A DNA stretch of 12,044 nt from DASPKO01 sp035628055 (GCA_035628055.1 DASPKO010000214.1:1-12044), one strand, 5' to 3'. Shown: positions 1 to 6,184, counted from the first letter of the stretch. Notes: generated from the sequence alone by a model not told the origin. Numbers and translations are program-made.

Positions 1-1263
1 GAGCGTGACGCTCGAGCCCGTGTCATTGTCGGTGGTGCCCATGGAGCCGGGCCCGTTCCACGAGTCGAGGTGGGCCGAGACGATGACGACCTCGTCGGGC
101 CAGGTGGTGCCGGGGATCTCCGCCACGGTGTTGTACACGGGGATGGGCCCCGGGGTGAAGGTGTGCGGGAGGTCGAACTCGGCGTAGAGCTCCTCCCCGT
201 CGCCCAGGCGCGAGTTGAGGTAGTCGTAGTCGCTCAGGCGCACGCTCACCTCAATGTCGGTCGGGATCCGCGCCGGGTCCAGCTCGCGCCACTTGGGCAC
301 CGAGGTCGTCCACACGCGGTCCTGGTCGTCGCGCGGCGTGGAGATGTAGCCGGCCGGGCCCGCGAGCAGCACGCGATCCTCGATCGTGAGCGTCGCCGGG
401 TCGAACCCCGGCTCGGCGGCCTTCTGGCGCAGCTCCGCCCGGTGCGTGTAGCGCGGTCCCATGCCCCCCGCGGCCCGCATCCCGCTCTGCTGCGCCATCG
501 GAGCCGGCCTGATCAGGACCCAGGCCCCGGGCAGCTTGTCCTTGAGGGCGGCGAGCTCCTCCTCGGTCTGGGGCAGGCGCACCACGGGCCCGCGGGTCGG
601 CCCCTGCGTCCCCGCCGCCCACGCGTGCGTGGTGAAGACCAGGTCGCGCAGCGGCTTGTACTCGGTGACCTGCCGGCCGTCCTGCTCGCGCTCGAGCTTG
701 ACCAGGGCCTTGCCCGTGGAGGGGCCGCGGTCGAAGCGCACGGGGATCGTGCCCCACTCGTCGAGGTGCACATTGCTCAGCCCCCAGGAATGGAACTGCT
801 CCGCGGTCCAGCGGTTGGCCCGCTCGGCGTTGCTCGAGCCGGTGAGGCGCGGCCCGATCTGGGCGGACAGGTACGTCAGATGGTCCATCACGCGGTTGCG
901 GTGCTTGCCCTCGGCGAGGATGCGCCGGATCGTCTCCGGGTCGCCCATGGCGATCTCCGGCGCCGGGACTTCCCGCCCCTCGACGACCGCGACGTAGCCG
1001 CGCCGCGCATCGCGGGGAGCGCCGGGCGCGAAGCGGGTCGCGCCCGGGTGGGAGTCGTCCGCCGGTTCATCCGGGGCGACGGCGGACCCGGCCGGCACCG
1101 CCTCGGAGGAGACGTGGCCGGGGCTCGCGCTGGTCTCGACCCAGCCCTCCTCGCACCCGCAGTCCTTCTCGACGGCGCAGCCGGCCCAGGCCAGCAGCAG
1201 GGCGATGGGCGTGAGGCGGAGGAGGCGGCGGGCGACCGGCCGGTGACGGGGGAAGAGTTCCAT
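1..1263 (-). CDS. M28-family zinc peptidase, probable lipoprotein (C-terminus off the left edge)
   Basis: Exported metallopeptidase resembling the M28 / carboxypeptidase Q group; likely hydrolyses peptides outside the cytoplasm. The 421 visible residues begin at ATG 1261-1263 and stay open to base 1. Residues 10-28 form a basic-hydrophobic signal ending AWAGC, so Cys29 may be lipidated, although Trp at -3 is atypical for a lipobox. Residues 30-80 are a low-complexity linker with CGC at 35-37. The fold starts near QIGPRLTGS (135-143), a typical M28 entry motif. Residues 200-330 fit the PA-like insert of this group. The metal site appears at the end: HLDSW with His398 and Asp400, then TTDNDTGSS with Asp412 as the expected bridging ligand. 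The later Glu-Glu, Asp and His ligands must lie beyond the window. The start lies 41 bp past the terminator of the PEP-CTERM gene and has only a weak ribosome site. The family is well supported; the substrate is unknown. Confidence 0.85.
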   Translation of the reverse strand, partial: MELFPRHRPVARRLLRLTPIALLLAWAGCAVEKDCGCEEGWVETSASPGHVSSEAVPAGSAVAPDEPADDSHPGATRFAPGAPRDARRGYVAVVEGREVPAPEIAMGDPETIRRILAEGKHRNRVMDHLTYLSAQIGPRLTGSSNAERANRWTAEQFHSWGLSNVHLDEWGTIPVRFDRGPSTGKALVKLEREQDGRQVTEYKPLRDLVFTTHAWAAGTQGPTRGPVVRLPQTEEELAALKDKLPGAWVLIRPAPMAQQSGMRAAGGMGPRYTHRAELRQKAAEPGFDPATLTIEDRVLLAGPAGYISTPRDDQDRVWTTSVPKWRELDPARIPTDIEVSVRLSDYDYLNSRLGDGEELYAEFDLPHTFTPGPIPVYNTVAEIPGTTWPDEVVIVSAHLDSWNGPGSMGTTDNDTGSSVTL

Positions 1264-1303
1264 GGCGGTCTCTCGGTTGGGGCGCGGACGGGGACGCGAG
1301 GCC

Positions 1304-1362
1304 TGAAAAAAAGAGCACGGACCGGGGCGCCGCCGGGTCGGAGGCGTCCGGGCCATGCTCTT
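1304..1362 (-). terminator. Intrinsic terminator after the PEP-CTERM gene
   Basis: On the minus strand, a 10-bp stem pairs AAGAGCATGG (1353-1362) with CCGTGCTCTT (1311-1320), with one G-U pair. A GC-rich inner segment that can itself pair lies between. Seven U residues follow (1306-1312, overlapping the stem base). It lies 22 bp past the PEP-CTERM stop and should separate that gene from the peptidase gene downstream. Confidence 0.8.
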
Positions 1363-1384
1363 ATACCATGACGTCCCGCGCGGG

Positions 1385-2011
1385 TCATCCGGCCCGGGCC
1401 GGGCGGCGGCGGCGTCCGTGGGCCAGACCCAGGGCGGCCAGCAGCCCGGCGGCGCCGGGCCCCGGCACCACGCCGAGCTGGAAGTTGTCGATCAGCGACC
1501 CGTTGAAGCCCCCGCTGGGCATGGTGAAGACCTCGATCTGGTCGAAGAGGACATTGGCGAACCCGTAGAAGTTGTTGCTGATCAGCGTGCTGCTTGGCGC
1601 GGTGGCCGACTCGACGACCACGCCGTTCAGCAGGGCCGTGAAGCTCGTGGTCCCGGTGTTGGTCGCGAGGGCCATGGCGAAGTGGGTCTGCGGCTCGGTG
1701 AAGTGGATGGAGTACGGGTTGATGGCGCCGTCGGCGTTGAAGCTCCCCAGGCGGTGCCCGGTGATGTTGGGGAGTTCGGCGAGCTGCGGGTCGTAGATGA
1801 TGTGTGGCGTGAAGCTGACGCCCTGCCCGGCGTACTGGTTGGTGATGAACGTGAATCGCGGGAACGTCGGGGAATCGAAGGTGATGACCGTCGCCGGGTT
1901 GTTCAGGCCGAAGGTGTTCTGGAAGAACTCGGCGCGGGCGGCGGCGGGCAGAACCAGGCCGACCAGGGCGGTGAGCCTGGCGGACAGTGCGGCGGGCGCG
2001 CGAAGCGGCAT
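1385..2011 (-). CDS. PEP-CTERM-type sorted surface protein, no recognised domain
   Basis: Exported protein of 208 residues, probably processed by an exosortase-like enzyme and displayed on or released from the envelope. I chose the ATG at 2009-2011 over an upstream in-frame start because it has a GGAG ribosome site 7 nt away and begins directly with a signal peptide: basic N-terminus, hydrophobic 9-22, and likely cleavage after AAARA (27). The middle (about 40-180) is Gly/Asn/Thr/Phe-rich and looks beta-sandwich, with TNQYAGQGVSF (57-67), a phrase common in PEP-CTERM proteins of this kind. The tail has VVPGPGAAG (181-189), a short hydrophobic stretch and RRRR at 200-203. This is the tripartite sorting signal, in the PGPG variant rather than PEP. 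It sits between rpsG and an M28 peptidase with its own terminator, so it is likely monocistronic. Cargo or ligand cannot be read from the sequence. Confidence 0.85.
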   Translation of the reverse strand: MPLRAPAALSARLTALVGLVLPAAARAEFFQNTFGLNNPATVITFDSPTFPRFTFITNQYAGQGVSFTPHIIYDPQLAELPNITGHRLGSFNADGAINPYSIHFTEPQTHFAMALATNTGTTSFTALLNGVVVESATAPSSTLISNNFYGFANVLFDQIEVFTMPSGGFNGSLIDNFQLGVVPGPGAAGLLAALGLAHGRRRRPARAG

Positions 2012-2056
2012 CGTGGCTCTCCGATGGCTCTGAGTTGGGGGTGCGAGCAGGCGCGG

Positions 2057-2075
2057 CCCCGGCGGCACGCCGGGG
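2057..2075. repeat. Perfect 8-bp inverted repeat in the PEP-CTERM gene leader
   Basis: CCCCGGCG at 2057-2064 pairs perfectly with CGCCGGGG at 2068-2075 around a 3-nt loop. It lies 45 bp before the PEP-CTERM start codon, between the only plausible -10 (2131-2136) and the ribosome site, so it would be in the mRNA leader. No U-tract follows, so it is not an intrinsic terminator. A role in mRNA stability or control is possible but unproven. Confidence 0.45.
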
Positions 2076-2322
2076 TCCGCGGTCGATCCGGGCCTTGCAA
2101 ACACGGGGCGAGAGCGCGCCCCGCACTCAACCTATAGCCCGGGCGGCACGGGCCGCCACGCGCCGGGCGACTCGCGCCTGCAGATGGCCGGCCGCCGCCA
2201 CCGGGTGGCCATGCGCCGCCACCCGATCGGCCAGGCGCGGCCAGACCAGGCCGGGCGCGCGTCGGCCGCGACGATCAGAGTGGATGACGGGGATCGCAGT
2301 TGTGCCCGCGGCGCGGCGAAGA

Positions 2323-2386
2323 GCCGGAAGCTCCGGCCGCGCGGGTCGCGTCCCCGTGAGGGGCGTCGGCACTTGTCCCGTGCCGA
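2323..2386 (-). terminator. Stem-loop cluster after rpsG (possible factor-dependent terminator or 3' stabiliser)
   Basis: Three hairpins follow the rpsG stop within 85 bp. TCGGCAC (2366-2372) pairs with GTGCCGA (2380-2386), a perfect 7 bp. CCCC (2352-2355) pairs with GGGG (2360-2363). GCCGGA (2323-2328) pairs with TCCGGC (2332-2337). None is followed by a U-run, so a Rho-dependent end or a 3'-protecting structure is more likely than an intrinsic terminator. Confidence 0.4.
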
Positions 2387-2405
2387 ATGCCTGGGGCGGC
2401 CTCGG

Positions 2406-2900
2406 TCAGTGCGCGTAGTGCGCGAAGGCCCGGTTGGCCTCGGCCATGCGGTGCGTCTGCTCCCGCGTGGTCATGGCCTTGCCCTCGCCCTTGGCGGCGG
2501 CGTAGAGCTCGTCGGCGAGGCGCTCGGCCATCGGGCGGCCCTTCTCGCTGCGGGTCGCGGTGATGATCCAGCGGAAGGCCAGCGACTGCTGCCGCCGGTC
2601 CTTCACGGGGATCGGCACCTGGTAGTTGGCCCCGCCCACGCGCTTGGAGCGCACCTCCACGAAGGGCTTCACGTTGCTGATCGCCATCCGGAAGATGGTC
2701 AGGGCGTCCTTCGGGGCGTCCGGGCTCTTCTCTTTGCTGAGCTTCTCGCCGATGATGTCCATCGCGTCGTACACCACGCGCTGGGCGACGGCCTTCTTCC
2801 CGTCCTCCATCACGCAGTTGATGAACTTGGACAGGACCATGTCCCCGAAGCGGGGATCGGGACGAAGCTGCTGATCCGACTTGGTAATCCGGCCCGCCAT
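2406..2900 (-). CDS. rpsG: 30S ribosomal protein S7
   Basis: S7 is the primary binding protein for the 3' major (head) domain of 16S rRNA and contacts the E-site tRNA. The 164 residues match the family from MAGRITKSDQQLRPDPRFGD through KFINCVMEDGKKAVAQ, GGANYQVPIPV and FRWIITATR, with the usual Arg-rich and His-containing C-terminus (THRMAEANRAFAHYAH). Length is typical. The ATG at 2898-2900 is set by a strong AAAGGAG site. It lies 124 bp downstream of rpsL on the same strand and is likely co-transcribed with it. The usual str-operon partners fusA and tuf do not follow; a structured non-coding stretch and an unrelated surface-protein gene do. Confidence 0.98.
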   Translation of the reverse strand: MAGRITKSDQQLRPDPRFGDMVLSKFINCVMEDGKKAVAQRVVYDAMDIIGEKLSKEKSPDAPKDALTIFRMAISNVKPFVEVRSKRVGGANYQVPIPVKDRRQQSLAFRWIITATRSEKGRPMAERLADELYAAAKGEGKAMTTREQTHRMAEANRAFAHYAH

Positions 2901-3024
2901 CGCGCTCTCCTTTGGCTCATCTGCCCGCGCGACCGGGGGCCCGCGGACTCACCGTTCACCGGGGGCTGGGAGGCTCCCGATTACTTGCCCGGCACCGGCG
3001 TCCGACGCCCGCGTGCCCTGCCGC

Positions 3025-3396
3025 CTACTTGCCCTTCTTCGCCCCGTACTTGGACCGGCCCTGCTTGCGCTTCTCGACGCCGAGGCAGTCCAGGGTCCCG
3101 CGCACGACGTGATAGCGCACGCCGGGGAGGTCGCGCACGCGGCCGCCACGGACCAGGACGATCGAGTGCTCCTGCAGGTTGTGCCCCTCGCCCCCGATGT
3201 ACGCGGTGATCTCCTTGCCGTTGGAGAGCTGGACGCGGGCCACCTTCCGCAGGGCGGAGTTGGGCTTCTTGGGGGTCATGGTGCGGACGATCCGGCACAC
3301 GCCGCGCTTCTGCGGGCAGGCGTCCAGGTCGCGGACCTTCGACTTGGCGGCGTTGGTCCGGCGGGGCTTGCGGATGAGCTGGTTGATCGTCGGCAT
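3025..3396 (-). CDS. rpsL: 30S ribosomal protein S12, with Arg at the streptomycin position 88
   Basis: S12 lies at the decoding centre of the small subunit and governs tRNA selection accuracy. The 123 residues are full length and highly conserved: MPTINQLIRKPRR, TPKKPNSALRKVARVQL (41-57), YIGGEGHNLQEHS (66-78), PGVRYHVVRGTLDC (91-104), RSKYGAKKGK. Lys43 is present. At residue 88 the usual Lys is Arg (RGGRVRDLPGV, codon CGC). The corresponding K87R (E. coli numbering without Met) or K88R (Mycobacterium tuberculosis) change confers streptomycin resistance. I chose the ATG at 3394-3396 because it gives the canonical N-terminus; the upstream ribosome site (GGAAAG) is weak and distant. A hairpin with U-tract lies 22-48 bp upstream, and rpsG follows after 124 bp. 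Confidence 0.98.
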   Translation of the reverse strand: MPTINQLIRKPRRTNAAKSKVRDLDACPQKRGVCRIVRTMTPKKPNSALRKVARVQLSNGKEITAYIGGEGHNLQEHSIVLVRGGRVRDLPGVRYHVVRGTLDCLGVEKRKQGRSKYGAKKGK

Positions 3397-3417
3397 GGCG
3401 AGAGGGCTTTCCGTCCG

Positions 3418-3444
3418 AAAAAGACCCCGGGCCTGGCCCCGGGG
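3418..3444 (-). terminator. Hairpin plus U-tract in the rpsL leader (terminator or attenuator)
   Basis: On the minus strand, CCCCGGG (3438-3444) pairs perfectly with CCCGGGG (3425-3431) over a 6-nt loop and is followed by TCTTTTT (3418-3424). This is a standard intrinsic terminator. It can end transcripts coming from the LpoB-like gene, whose stop is 140 bp upstream. It also lies within 30 bp of the rpsL start, so it could act on rpsL itself. Confidence 0.75.
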
Positions 3445-3449
3445 AGGGA

Positions 3450-3477
3450 AGTCTAGCGGGAGGGCCGGGCAAGGCAA
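3450..3477 (-). promoter_or_regulatory. Candidate sigma-70-type promoter for rpsL-rpsG
   Basis: On the minus strand, TTGCCT (3472-3477) and TAGACT (3450-3455) are separated by 16 bp. Each matches four of six consensus bases. The predicted transcription start falls near 3443, at the foot of the rpsL leader hairpin. Prediction from pattern only. Confidence 0.45.
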
Positions 3478-3584
3478 GACGAGCCGCCGGGACGCGACTC
3501 CCGGGCGGGGACCCGGGGCGCGGCGGCGGTCGCGCGGCACGGCACCGCCGGCCGCTGTCTGCCAACTGCCGACGGCCGTCTCCG

Positions 3585-4193
3585 CTACCGGTCCCGCGAG
3601 AGCTTCTTGATCTCGTGGGTCCCGTACCAGACCTTCTCGTTGCTCTCGAGGTCGATCATTTCCAGGTTGACCTGGTAGAAGCTCACGACGCGCTTGCCGT
3701 CGAGCGACCGCTCCTTGTTGTCGGCCACGTTGCCCAGCAGGATGTAGTCGGCGCCCAGCTCGTACTTCATCTGCTTGCGGGTCTCGGGGCGGCTCCACTC
3801 CTGGCCCTGCTCGCGCTCCATGCGGATGTCGCCGCGCTGGTCGCGCATGGCGACGAAGCGCACGCGCCCGGAGTTGATCAGCTCGCGCTCGAACTGGCTC
3901 GAGAAGAGGTGGGGGTCGATGTAGTCCTGCGTGTCGTTCTTGATGGGGCCGACCGTGACCACGGGGGGGCGGCCGTTCTGGTTCACGAAGTTCTGGACCC
4001 ACGCGCGGTAGAGCGCGTCGGTCACCATCGCCTGGGCGACCTGCCGGGCGTCGTCGTCGTCGAAGCGGTAGTCCAGGTCGATCACCTGCTCGGGCGGGAG
4101 GCGGGTGATCTGGCGGTCCGGGGCGCACCCGGTCAGCGCCAGGGCGGCGGCCGCGAGTGCCGCGGCCGGGATCGAGTGTCGGGTGGTGTGCAT
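3585..4193 (-). CDS. LpoB-like lipoprotein (penicillin-binding protein activator family)
   Basis: Lipoprotein of 202 residues resembling the LpoB / COG3417 family. In Enterobacteria LpoB spans the periplasm and stimulates the transpeptidase and glycosyltransferase PBP1B. The signal peptide (8-22) ends in LTGC, giving lipidated Cys23. The mature part has the family's features: a DYRFDDDDARQVAQAMV segment (41-57), a VVTVGPIKNDTQDYID core strand-loop (78-93), a FERELINSGRVRFVA helix-strand (101-115) and ADYILLGNV (148-156) near the end. The long disordered Pro-rich tether of E. coli LpoB is absent, so this resembles the shorter forms. The ATG at 4191-4193 has a GGAGAG site. It follows the COG3014-like gene by 65 bp, a pairing I recall from other bacteria. 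The partner PBP in this organism is unknown, and activation of peptidoglycan synthesis is inferred from the family only. Confidence 0.8.
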   Translation of the reverse strand: MHTTRHSIPAAALAAAALALTGCAPDRQITRLPPEQVIDLDYRFDDDDARQVAQAMVTDALYRAWVQNFVNQNGRPPVVTVGPIKNDTQDYIDPHLFSSQFERELINSGRVRFVAMRDQRGDIRMEREQGQEWSRPETRKQMKYELGADYILLGNVADNKERSLDGKRVVSFYQVNLEMIDLESNEKVWYGTHEIKKLSRDR

Positions 4194-4258
4194 GAGGGTC
4201 TCTCCGTGAGGGGTGGTTGAGGCCGGTTGGTGTCGCGCGGACCGCGGCGCCGCGTCCG

Positions 4259-5701
4259 CTATTGCCAGTAGTGCTCCACGATGGTCGCCAGGCCACGCGG
4301 CGGCACGCGCACGCGGCGCCAGGGCGTGGCCATCAGGGTCCCCCCGCCGGCGGCGAGGTATTCGAGGCGCACCAGGTGCTCGCCCGGGGGCACCTCCACG
4401 AGCTGCGCGTGGGCCTGCGCGGGGAGAAAAACCCAGGTCCGGAGGTCCGCCCGCTCCGTCAGCGCCACCGCGGCCAGCCCCGCCAGCACGGAGGCGAGGG
4501 CCAGCAGCCCCTGCTCGTCCTCGCGGCGCACGGCCTGCGTGACCGCGAAGCTGGCGCCCGCCTTCAGCGACGACCGAACCAGGGCCCGGGTATAGACCAG
4601 CGGCAGGTGACGCCGATGGTTCTCGATCGCCACCGCCCGCATATCTTCGATGAGCGGAAGCTCGACGCGCCGCGGGTCGCCGCTCCCGTTCCCACTCGTC
4701 TCAAGCTCGCCCGCGCCAGCGGCCCAACTCTCCGGGGCGATTCCCCCCTCCGAGCGGATCACCGCCCGCACCCGGGCCGCCCGGGCCGAGCCCCCGGTGA
4801 GCACGGGGAGCTCGAAGTAGACCGGCCAGTCGAGCACGGGAACGGGCCCGAAGCTCTCGGGCTCCTTGGTCGGGCCCCGGCCCGAGAGGGCCACCAGCAG
4901 CAGGGTTCCTTCCGCCGGCTCCCGCTCCCCCACGCCCGCGAAGTGCGCGGGGTCCACGGTGCCGATGAGGCCCTGCTGGAGCCGGATCGCGTCTTCCAGG
5001 CGCCGGCCGGCGACCCGCTGCAGCTCGGTGTCCCCCGAGAACATGAACGTGACCGCGGTCAGGAAGGTGCCGAGCGTCGACTCGACGAAGCGGCCCTCGG
5101 TGTTCTCGGTCACCAGCCCGCCGCGCGGCGCCACGGAGCCGAACGACCCCGCCGCGGCGTCGAGCCCGGCGGGGGCCTTGTCCCGGAGCTGCTCGCGGTA
5201 TCTCAGGTAGCGGTCGCGGAGCAGGTCGGCCTTGGAGGCCAGCCGCCGGGCCTCGACCGTGGCCCCGCCCTGGATGTTGCCGCGCTCGAGCTGGGCGGCG
5301 AGCTTGAGGACGTTGATGTACAGGTCCTCGTACGGCTCGCCGACGTAGGGCGCCGCGGTGTCGTTGAGCAGCCACTGCGAGACCGTGCCCGCGAGCGTCT
5401 GTCCGTGATAGTGCTCGATGAGGCGCTCGGCCTCTTCGAGAGATCGGAGCGCCTCCTCGTGCCGGTCGGTCGCCAGGGCGACCGCGCCGCGGTCCAGCAG
5501 CAGCAGGAGCCGATCGTTCTCGCCGTAGAGCTTGGCAACCTTCGGGTCATCCAGCGCCGCCGCGGCCCGGTCGAACTCCCCGGCCGCGAAGAGCCGCTCG
5601 AGGTCCGCGCGGTGCTCCCGGAACGCGCAGCCCCCGACCCAGAGGCCCAGCAGCGGGGCCGCGAGGATCGCAAACCGGCGTGAGAACGGTCGGCGGAGCA
5701 T
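4259..5701 (-). CDS. COG3014-like helical-repeat lipoprotein
   Basis: Exported lipoprotein of 480 residues. The signal peptide (4-24) ends VGGC, so Cys25 is probably lipidated. Residues 30-175 are helical and TPR-like, with a FAAGEFDRAAAALDD unit (38-52), a second unit around 72-96 and the conserved NDTAAPYVGEPYEDLYIN motif (113-130) leading into VEARRL (149-154). These are hallmarks of the COG3014 family. The C-terminal half has a beta-rich portion, a small Ala/Gly/Leu-rich helix (LLALASVLAGLAAVAL) and the family-like end RADLRTWVFLPAQ followed by PPGEHLVRLEY. The ATG at 5699-5701 gives the signal peptide directly; no good ribosome site is seen. It is followed after 65 bp by the LpoB-like gene, so the two probably act together at the envelope. 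The exact function is not established; scaffolding with LpoB is inference. Confidence 0.75.
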   Translation of the reverse strand: MLRRPFSRRFAILAAPLLGLWVGGCAFREHRADLERLFAAGEFDRAAAALDDPKVAKLYGENDRLLLLLDRGAVALATDRHEEALRSLEEAERLIEHYHGQTLAGTVSQWLLNDTAAPYVGEPYEDLYINVLKLAAQLERGNIQGGATVEARRLASKADLLRDRYLRYREQLRDKAPAGLDAAAGSFGSVAPRGGLVTENTEGRFVESTLGTFLTAVTFMFSGDTELQRVAGRRLEDAIRLQQGLIGTVDPAHFAGVGEREPAEGTLLLVALSGRGPTKEPESFGPVPVLDWPVYFELPVLTGGSARAARVRAVIRSEGGIAPESWAAGAGELETSGNGSGDPRRVELPLIEDMRAVAIENHRRHLPLVYTRALVRSSLKAGASFAVTQAVRREDEQGLLALASVLAGLAAVALTERADLRTWVFLPAQAHAQLVEVPPGEHLVRLEYLAAGGGTLMATPWRRVRVPPRGLATIVEHYWQ

Positions 5702-5851
5702 CGGCGAAGGAATCAAAGCCCACGCGCGGGGCCCGGGGTCCGGCCCTGGCTCGGCCACGGCGCCGGCTCCGGGATCGCCTGCCTGGATAGTACGGCCTAA
5801 CTTGCGGATGGTTCGCCCGACCGGGCTCGCCCGCGCCCCGTAGTCTCCGGC
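5702..5851. promoter_or_regulatory. Divergent promoter region between the COG3014-like and MazG-like genes
   Basis: 150 bp shared by two outward-facing genes, so both promoters should lie here. On the minus strand TACTAT (5787-5792) is a possible -10. On the plus strand TAGTCT (5841-5846) ends 5 bp before the MazG-like ATG, which would make that mRNA leaderless. No convincing -35 accompanies either, and no operator-like repeat stands out. Confidence 0.35.
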
Positions 5852-6184
5852 ATGACCCAGCCCCCGCCCGCCGGTCCCGACGCCCCGATGACCCTGGAGC
5901 GCTTCCAGCAGCTCATCCGCGCGCGGTACTTCGCCACCGACTCGGCCCGGGGCACACCCGGAACCTTCATGTGGTTCACCGAGGAGGTGGGGGAGCTGGC
6001 CAGCGCGCTGATGGAGAACGCCCCCGGGCAAACCCCCTCCCCCGAGCAGCGTCGCAATCTCGAGGAGGAGTTCGCCGACGTGCTGGCGTGGCTGGCCACC
6101 CTGGCGAACATCAACGGCGTCGACCTGACGCGCGCGGTGAGCAAATACACCACGCCCGGCCGGGTCGAAGGGGTCAAGCACTGA
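5852..6184 (+). CDS. MazG-like nucleotide pyrophosphohydrolase
   Basis: Small all-alpha NTP pyrophosphohydrolase of 110 residues, expected to cleave nucleoside triphosphates to monophosphate and pyrophosphate and so cleanse the nucleotide pool. The Mg-binding signature EExxE...ExxD is complete: Glu44, Glu45 and Glu48 in FTEEVGELA, then Glu73 and Asp76 in EEEFADVLAWL, 24 residues apart. The FQQLIRARY helix (18-26) and ANINGVDLTRAVSKY (85-99) fit the single-domain MazG fold. The ATG at 5852 has no ribosome site; ATG at 5888 (MTLERF) is the alternative start and would still keep the catalytic helices. It is divergent from the lipoprotein operon and 94 bp upstream of an unknown membrane-protein gene. 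The nucleotide preferred is not predictable. Confidence 0.88.
   Translation: MTQPPPAGPDAPMTLERFQQLIRARYFATDSARGTPGTFMWFTEEVGELASALMENAPGQTPSPEQRRNLEEEFADVLAWLATLANINGVDLTRAVSKYTTPGRVEGVKH

Larger units (their letters stand above)
2012..2405. other. 394-bp intergenic region between rpsG and the PEP-CTERM gene
   Basis: I see no credible gene or tRNA here. On the minus strand, the rpsG-proximal half (2314-2386) holds several stem-loops. The PEP-CTERM-proximal part should hold that gene's promoter and leader; TATAGG at 2131-2136 is a possible -10 without a convincing -35. A short imperfect repeat (2194-2211 and 2215-2233, GCCGCCACC start) lies in the middle and partly forms a GCCAC/GTGGC hairpin. 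Open frames across it have no recognisable protein content. Confidence 0.6.

Noticed and set aside
70..1371. 433-residue plus-strand open frame opposite the M28 peptidase gene
   Set aside because: Composition is Arg/Gly/Ala/Val-rich with no motif. It is the antisense shadow of a real gene, produced by high GC in third codon positions.
2012..2104. Upstream in-frame start for the PEP-CTERM gene
   Set aside because: It would place 31 polar, Pro-rich residues before the signal peptide. The internal ATG at 2009-2011 has a good ribosome site and starts the signal directly.
2194..2233. Tandem-looking GCCGCCACC repeat
   Set aside because: Only two imperfect copies, explainable by GC-rich composition. 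Not a CRISPR or a mobile-element end.
2141..2350. Possible tRNA or small RNA in the rpsG-PEP-CTERM gap
   Set aside because: No T-loop GGTTCGA-type motif or cloverleaf pairing is visible. The hairpins are local and GC-driven.
3397..4296. Long open frame joining rpsL to sequence opposite and beyond the LpoB-like gene
   Set aside because: Only its last 123 codons are S12. The upstream part is an out-of-frame reading of the LpoB-like gene and the terminator region.
4217..5683. 488-residue plus-strand open frame opposite the COG3014-like gene
   Set aside because: No domain or signal, and low-complexity composition. The minus-strand frame has a lipoprotein signal and conserved family motifs.
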